NCBI GenBank assembly: GCA_002492335.1
Contig: DKYD01000089.1
Location: 1,452 to 10,340 of the forward strand
Reading direction: 5' to 3'
Length of the DNA stretch: 8,889 nt
Origin: Lachnospiraceae bacterium UBA7109
GTDB taxonomy: Bacteria; Bacillota; Clostridia; Lachnospirales; Lachnospiraceae
Position 1 is the stretch's first letter; every line of letters begins with the position of its first letter. The notes under the pieces were generated by a model that saw only the letters and a program-made list of their open reading frames with translations, did no database searches and had not been told where the DNA came from. A program made the position numbers and the translations under genes. Of the stretch, positions 5,047-8,889 are shown in pieces.

Positions 5047-7467
5047 TTATTTACGAAGTTCGATTCCCAAAGCTTCCAGCGCTTTCAAAATCTTCTCCAT
5101 AACCTTTGATACTTCTGCATCTTCGAGTGTCTTATCTTTTGCACGGAATACGATCGAATATGCTACAGATTTGTACCCGGCCTTAATCTGTGCTCCCTCA
5201 TACAAATCAAATAATTCATAGCTCTCCATATATGCTCCGCCTTTTTTCTCAATGACCTCTTCAATCTGACCGACAAGAATTTCTTTCGGCACTACCATAC
5301 TGATATCACGGGTCACTGCCGGATATCTGGCAATTCCTGCATATTTTCTGTCAAATGTGGCGCGTGCCTCAATTTCCGGCATATCAATGACTGCAATATA
5401 AGCACGCTCGCCAATTCCATAGATATCTGCAACATCCGGATGCACTTCTCCAAGATATCCGATTACTGTACCGTCATAAATTACATTTGCCTGTCGGCCC
5501 GGATGAAGATATGGCTTTCCTGCCTTCGGGTCATACGTCTCTTTTCCATGAAGACCTACTTTTTCAAGAAATTCTTCGATTACGCCTTTCATACTAAAAA
5601 AGTCGCCTTCCCCATACATTCCCAGTGTAAACTGCATACGTTCCTCCGGAAGCTCCGTAAGCGGCAATGACTTCGGAATATAAACGTTTCCGAGCTCATA
5701 TAATCTGACATTTTTATTTCTTCTATTATAATTCGTCGCCAGTGAAGTAAGCATTCCATTTAAAGAAGTAGTGCGCATAATGCTGTAGTCTTCTCCTAAC
5801 GGATTCATGATCTCCACAACCTGACGAAGCTTCGAATCCTCTGGAAGCATTAACTTGTCAAATACCTTCGGGCTTTCAAAGGAATAAGTCATACCCTGGC
5901 TGAATCCGCAGAATTCTGCAATATCTCTTGCAATTTCTTCAATGCGAAGCTTAAAAGATAATTTTCCTGTCGTTGCCTCTCCCTTCGGAAGTGTAGTCGG
6001 AATATTATCATAGCCATAAAATCTTGCAACCTCCTCTGCAAGATCCGCCAAACGGAATAAATCATGACGGAAGGTTGGTGCAATGACTTCATTTGTCTCT
6101 TCATCATATTCCAGATCAATCATTTTAAAATAAGAGAGCATATCTTCTTTGGATATCTTTGTTCCGAGCAGCATATTTATTTCATCTGCATCAAACGGCA
6201 CACGTACCGGTTCCTTTTTCTTTCCGTACACATCTACCATACCGCCTACAACTTCTCCGGCGCCCATTTCCTCTACAAGCTGGCAGGCACGGTTAATCGC
6301 TGCCTCCGCATTGTTCGGATCAAGACCCTTCTCAAATTTGCCGGAAGCATCTGTACGAAGTCCGACTTTCTTGCTGGATTTACGGATATTCGTTCCATCA
6401 AAACATGCAGCTTCAAATAACATCGTCTGCACATTGTCTGTAATCATGGAATTTTCTCCACCCATAATACCTGCAATACCGACAGATTTTTCTCCGTCGC
6501 AAATCATCAGTACGGAATCATCCATCCGGCGCTCCTGTCCATCCAGTGTCATAAATTTCTCGTGCTTTTCTGCTCTGCGGACAATAATTTCATGACCTGC
6601 AATCGTATCCAGATCATACGCGTGCATCGGCTGGCCATACTCTTCCATCACATAATTCGTAATATCAACCAGGTTGTTAATCGGACGGATTCCCACAGAT
6701 GCAAGCCTTCTCTGCATCCACTTAGGCGATGGAGCGATTTTGATATTCTTTACTACTCTTGCGCAATATCTCGGACAGAGCTCCGTATCCTTTACGGTTA
6801 CTTTGATATAATCATTTACATCCTCGTCATTTCCTGTTTCTGTTACTACCGGCGGATGGAATTCCTTTCTGAAGGTTGCCGCTGCTTCTCTTGCAATACC
6901 TACTACACTAAAACAGTCTACTCTGTTGGAAGTGATCTCATACTCAAATACAACATCATTAAGACCGAGGGCTTTTATTGCACTCTCTCCTACCTGTGCA
7001 TTTTCGTCGAAAATGTAAATACCGTACTCCGGCGATTCCGGATACATATCTTTATTTGAACCAAGCTCTTCAATGGAGCACATCATACCGCAGCTTTCTA
7101 CCCCGCGCAGCTTCCCTTTCTTAATCTTTACCCCGCCCGCAACACGGCTGCCCGGCTCATGTCCGCCTGCGACACGTCCGCCGTCGAGTACGACCGGAAC
7201 CTTATCTCCTTCTTTTACATTCGGGGCGCCTGTCACGATCTGAACAGTCTCATTTCCGACATTTACCTGGCAGATAATCAGTTTATCTGCATCCGGATGC
7301 TTCTCTATCTTGTCAATCTGACCAATTACTATTTTATCAAGATCTGCATCCAGTTTTTCGTATCCTTCTACCTTTGTTCCAGATAATGTCATCGCATCTG
7401 TATATTCCTGCGCTGTCACATCAAGGTCCGGAACATATGCTTTTATCCATGATAATGATGTATTCAT
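5047..7467 (-). CDS. pheT: phenylalanyl-tRNA synthetase beta subunit
   Basis: 806 residues, normal for bacterial PheT. With PheS it forms the alpha2-beta2 enzyme that charges tRNA-Phe. Domains in order are an N-terminal part and EMAP-II-like tRNA-binding OB fold (about 1-155, with GQIDKIEKHPDADKL), the B3/4 editing domain (about 215-390, with RPINNLVDITNYVM and MGGENS), B5 (about 415-490, with APTFRHDL and DLAEEVARFYGYDNIP), a catalytic-like core (about 500-700) and the C-terminal FDX-ACB anticodon-binding domain (about 712-806, with YPAVTRDIS). I chose the ATG at 7467 because AAAGGAG lies 9 nt upstream and MNTSLSWIKAYV is the family start. The frame stays open 55 codons further, but that part is the hairpin-repeat spacer, not protein. 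Confidence 0.97.
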   Translation of the reverse strand: MNTSLSWIKAYVPDLDVTAQEYTDAMTLSGTKVEGYEKLDADLDKIVIGQIDKIEKHPDADKLIICQVNVGNETVQIVTGAPNVKEGDKVPVVLDGGRVAGGHEPGSRVAGGVKIKKGKLRGVESCGMMCSIEELGSNKDMYPESPEYGIYIFDENAQVGESAIKALGLNDVVFEYEITSNRVDCFSVVGIAREAAATFRKEFHPPVVTETGNDEDVNDYIKVTVKDTELCPRYCARVVKNIKIAPSPKWMQRRLASVGIRPINNLVDITNYVMEEYGQPMHAYDLDTIAGHEIIVRRAEKHEKFMTLDGQERRMDDSVLMICDGEKSVGIAGIMGGENSMITDNVQTMLFEAACFDGTNIRKSSKKVGLRTDASGKFEKGLDPNNAEAAINRACQLVEEMGAGEVVGGMVDVYGKKKEPVRVPFDADEINMLLGTKISKEDMLSYFKMIDLEYDEETNEVIAPTFRHDLFRLADLAEEVARFYGYDNIPTTLPKGEATTGKLSFKLRIEEIARDIAEFCGFSQGMTYSFESPKVFDKLMLPEDSKLRQVVEIMNPLGEDYSIMRTTSLNGMLTSLATNYNRRNKNVRLYELGNVYIPKSLPLTELPEERMQFTLGMYGEGDFFSMKGVIEEFLEKVGLHGKETYDPKAGKPYLHPGRQANVIYDGTVIGYLGEVHPDVADIYGIGERAYIAVIDMPEIEARATFDRKYAGIARYPAVTRDISMVVPKEILVGQIEEVIEKKGGAYMESYELFDLYEGAQIKAGYKSVAYSIVFRAKDKTLEDAEVSKVMEKILKALEALGIELRK

Positions 7468-7663
7468 TAATAATATCTCCTTTCTGGTTGCTTCATAAAT
7501 CTGGCGTTTTACTCCAGAATCTGAGTGTTTTGGCATTTTACTCCAGAATCCAGGCGTTTCACGCCTGCCGCATCTCTTTGAGATGCTCTCCGATTCTGTC
7601 GTGCCGCTCGCATTGCAGAAGTAAATACTCACTTCGTTCGTGCTTCCTTCTGCTTCTTGCTCG
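7468..7663. other. 196 nt pheS-pheT spacer with several stem-loops
   Basis: Most bacteria keep pheS and pheT nearly adjacent; here the spacer is long. Read on the plus strand it holds the three 13-mer hairpin repeats at 7503-7565, a perfect stem GCATCTC-TTT-GAGATGC (7570-7586), and a larger inverted repeat GCAGAAG (7615-7621) / CTTCTGC (7647-7653). The larger repeat competes with a smaller stem GAAGT (7618-7622) / ACTTC (7631-7635). None is followed by a U-tract on the minus strand, so they are not intrinsic terminators. They could set RNA processing or stability between the two cistrons, or be remnants of a small repeat element. pheT keeps its own strong ribosome binding site. Confidence 0.6.
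7502..7567 (-). repeat. three copies of a 13-mer hairpin repeat, GGMGTRAAAYGCC
   Basis: On the minus strand the copies are GGCGTGAAACGCC (7553-7565), GGAGTAAAATGCC (7532-7544) and GGAGTAAAACGCC (7503-7515). Copies two and three belong to a longer 20 nt near repeat (7502-7521 and 7531-7550) with a 29 nt period and one mismatch. Copy one forms a perfect hairpin CAGGCG-TTTCA-CGCCTG (7551-7567), and copy three forms an imperfect one closed by TCTGG/CCAGA. Confidence 0.75.
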
Positions 7664-8683
7664 CTAGAACTGTTTCAAGAACCGTACATCGTTTTCGTAT
7701 AACAGTCTCATGTCGTCTATTTCATATTTTAGGAGTGCGATACGTTCGAGTCCTACTCCAAATGCGAATCCTGTATATTCATTCGGATCGATACCGCACA
7801 TTTCCAACACGTGCGGATGTACCATTCCGCAGCCGAGTATCTCGATCCAGCCGGACCCTTTGCAGAAACGGCATCCTTTTCCTCCACATTTGAAGCAGGA
7901 TACATCTACCTCCGCGCTTGGCTCTGTGAACGGGAAATGATGTGGACGGAACTTTGTCTTTGTCTCCGGTCCGAATAATTCTTTTGCAAATACTTCTAAG
8001 GTTCCTTTTAAATCTGCAAAGGATATGTTTTTGTCAATTACCAGACCTTCTATCTGATGGAAGGACGGTGAATGTGTTGCGTCTACCTCGTCGGAACGGA
8101 ATACTCTTCCCGGTGCGATCATACGGATTGGAAGTTTTCCCTGCTCCATGACACGCGCCTGTACCGGAGACGTCTGTGTACGAAGTACAATATCTTTGTT
8201 AATGTAAAATGTATCCTGTTCATCTTTTGCAGGATGATCCGCCGGGATATTCAGTTTTTCAAAATTGTACAAGTCATACTCTACTTCCGGACCTTCTACT
8301 ACTTCGTATCCCATACCGATAAAAATCCGTTCTACCTCTTCAAGAGCAATGGTATTTGGATGACGATGCCCTACCATATTCTTCTTTGAAGGAAGTGTTA
8401 CGTCAATTACTTCCTGCTTCATTTTCTCTTCACGAATTGCACGCTCCATTTTCTGTTTCGTCTCTTCCAAAATGGATTCAATCGCTCCTCTTGTCTCATT
8501 TACAAGCTGTCCCACCTTCGGTCTTTCTTCCGGTGCAACATCTTTCATTCCTTTTAAAACTGCGGTAAGTTCTCCCTTCTTTCCGAGGAACTTTACGCGC
8601 ACATCATTTAATTTTTCCGGCACATCTGCGGATTCAATCGCCCGCAATGCCTCATTTTTGATGTTTTGCAGTTTGTCTTTCAT
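7664..8683 (-). CDS. pheS: phenylalanyl-tRNA synthetase alpha subunit
   Basis: 339 residues, the usual PheS length. This is the catalytic class II subunit. Residues 1-85 form the N-terminal coiled coil that contacts tRNA. The catalytic domain follows, with GHRHPN (105-110), motif 2 GRVFRSDEVDATHSPSFHQIEG (192-213), and motif 3 GFAFGVGLERIALL (305-318), where Ala307 matches the residue that sizes the phenylalanine pocket in E. coli PheS (A294). A CFKCGGKGCRFCKGSGW segment (263-279) has four cysteines, a common PheS feature. I chose the ATG at 8683 because AAAGGAAG lies about 7 nt upstream and MKDKLQNIKNEAL is the family start. An upstream extension of 61 codons runs through the structured RNA region and is not credible. 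No minus-strand promoter is obvious. Confidence 0.97.
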   Translation of the reverse strand: MKDKLQNIKNEALRAIESADVPEKLNDVRVKFLGKKGELTAVLKGMKDVAPEERPKVGQLVNETRGAIESILEETKQKMERAIREEKMKQEVIDVTLPSKKNMVGHRHPNTIALEEVERIFIGMGYEVVEGPEVEYDLYNFEKLNIPADHPAKDEQDTFYINKDIVLRTQTSPVQARVMEQGKLPIRMIAPGRVFRSDEVDATHSPSFHQIEGLVIDKNISFADLKGTLEVFAKELFGPETKTKFRPHHFPFTEPSAEVDVSCFKCGGKGCRFCKGSGWIEILGCGMVHPHVLEMCGIDPNEYTGFAFGVGLERIALLKYEIDDMRLLYENDVRFLKQF

Positions 8684-8715
8684 CTTTTTTCTTCCTTTCT
8701 TATTGAAATTGATAT

Positions 8716-8888
8716 AAGATGCCAGGGTCAAAAGGTCTGATTCCACATCGTGCTTGCACGAAGGTGGATGAACGACCTTGGGACCCGCCCCCGATATGAG
8801 GATAAAAGTGGGGCGTAAGCTCCACGATATCCGAATATCGGGCAGGATTGTGGGAGTGCGAAGCACGGAACAATCCGTATGGCATCTT
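8716..8888 (+). ncRNA. structured RNA candidate, four-way junction, divergent from pheS
   Basis: The segment folds on paper with almost no unpaired joints. Closing helix P1 pairs AAGATGCCA (8716-8724) with TGGCATCTT (8880-8888). Arm A stacks 8725-8729/8782-8786, 8732-8737/8774-8779, 8742-8746/8764-8768 and 8748-8752/8757-8761, capped by a CUUG loop. Arm B stacks 8790-8797/8835-8842, 8800-8804/8828-8832 and 8808-8814/8819-8825, capped by a GUAA loop and containing the pair G8812-U8821. Arm C stacks 8845-8851/8870-8876 and 8856-8859/8863-8866. GNRA and CUUG loops and the G-U pair exist only on the plus strand; the minus strand would have UUAC, CAAG and an A-C mismatch. I do not recognise the family. 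Clostridial motifs such as raiA RNA should be tested; it is not a T-box, 6S or SRP RNA by eye. A possible extended -10 (TGATATAAG, 8710-8718) overlaps P1, so the true 5' end is unclear. It may continue past the window edge. Confidence 0.6.
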
Positions 8889-8889
8889 T

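Noticed and set aside
7468..7632. An in-frame 55-codon N-terminal extension of PheT
   Set aside because: The extension is the translation of the hairpin-repeat spacer, has no homology to PheT, and a strong ribosome binding site precedes the ATG at 7467.
8684..8866. An in-frame 61-codon extension of PheS, and another minus-strand frame of 61 codons at 8700-8885
   Set aside because: Both run across the structured segment. The family start and ribosome binding site are at 8683.

Overview
This window looks like chromosomal DNA from a low-to-mid GC Clostridia, most likely Lachnospiraceae-like. The evidence is the protein style of PheS, PheT, SppA and QueA, the strong AGGAGG-type ribosome binding sites, and AT-rich spacers. 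The genus cannot be read from the sequence alone.

The right three quarters (2372-8683) is an ordinary housekeeping block, all on the minus strand, read in the order pheS, pheT, sppA, an RDD-family membrane protein, queA. From pheT to queA the genes are packed: a 14 nt gap, then a 20 nt overlap, then a 2 nt gap, which suggests co-transcription. pheS and pheT are instead separated by an unusual 196 nt spacer with three copies of a 13-mer hairpin repeat and further stem-loops. PheS and PheT form phenylalanyl-tRNA synthetase. SppA is a membrane Ser/Lys protease. QueA makes epoxyqueuosine in tRNA.

Upstream of pheS (8716-8888) is a 173 nt segment that folds on paper into a compact four-way junction: a 9 bp closing helix and three elaborate arms. 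Its tetraloops (GUAA, CUUG) and one G-U pair make sense only on the plus strand, so it looks like a structured non-coding RNA divergent from pheST. No T-box motif is visible. This is the strongest candidate for an undescribed or unrecognised element.

The left quarter (1-2261) is accessory, AT-rich and scarred. Next to queA is a RelB/DinJ-type antitoxin gene whose partner toxin (YafQ/RelE-like) survives only as its first 15 codons, with ribosome binding site and GTG start intact. The toxin breaks off near 1945. Then comes a repeat-rich, possible attachment-site region and the 3' third of a tyrosine recombinase gene, itself cut at about 1476 by a degraded, opposite-strand DDE transposase. I read this as a mobile element that integrated into the toxin gene and then decayed. 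Beyond it, with its own good promoter, is an intact two-gene operon: a 55-residue protein of unknown function and a GNAT acetyltransferase that runs off the left edge. It resembles a toxin-antitoxin or cargo cassette.
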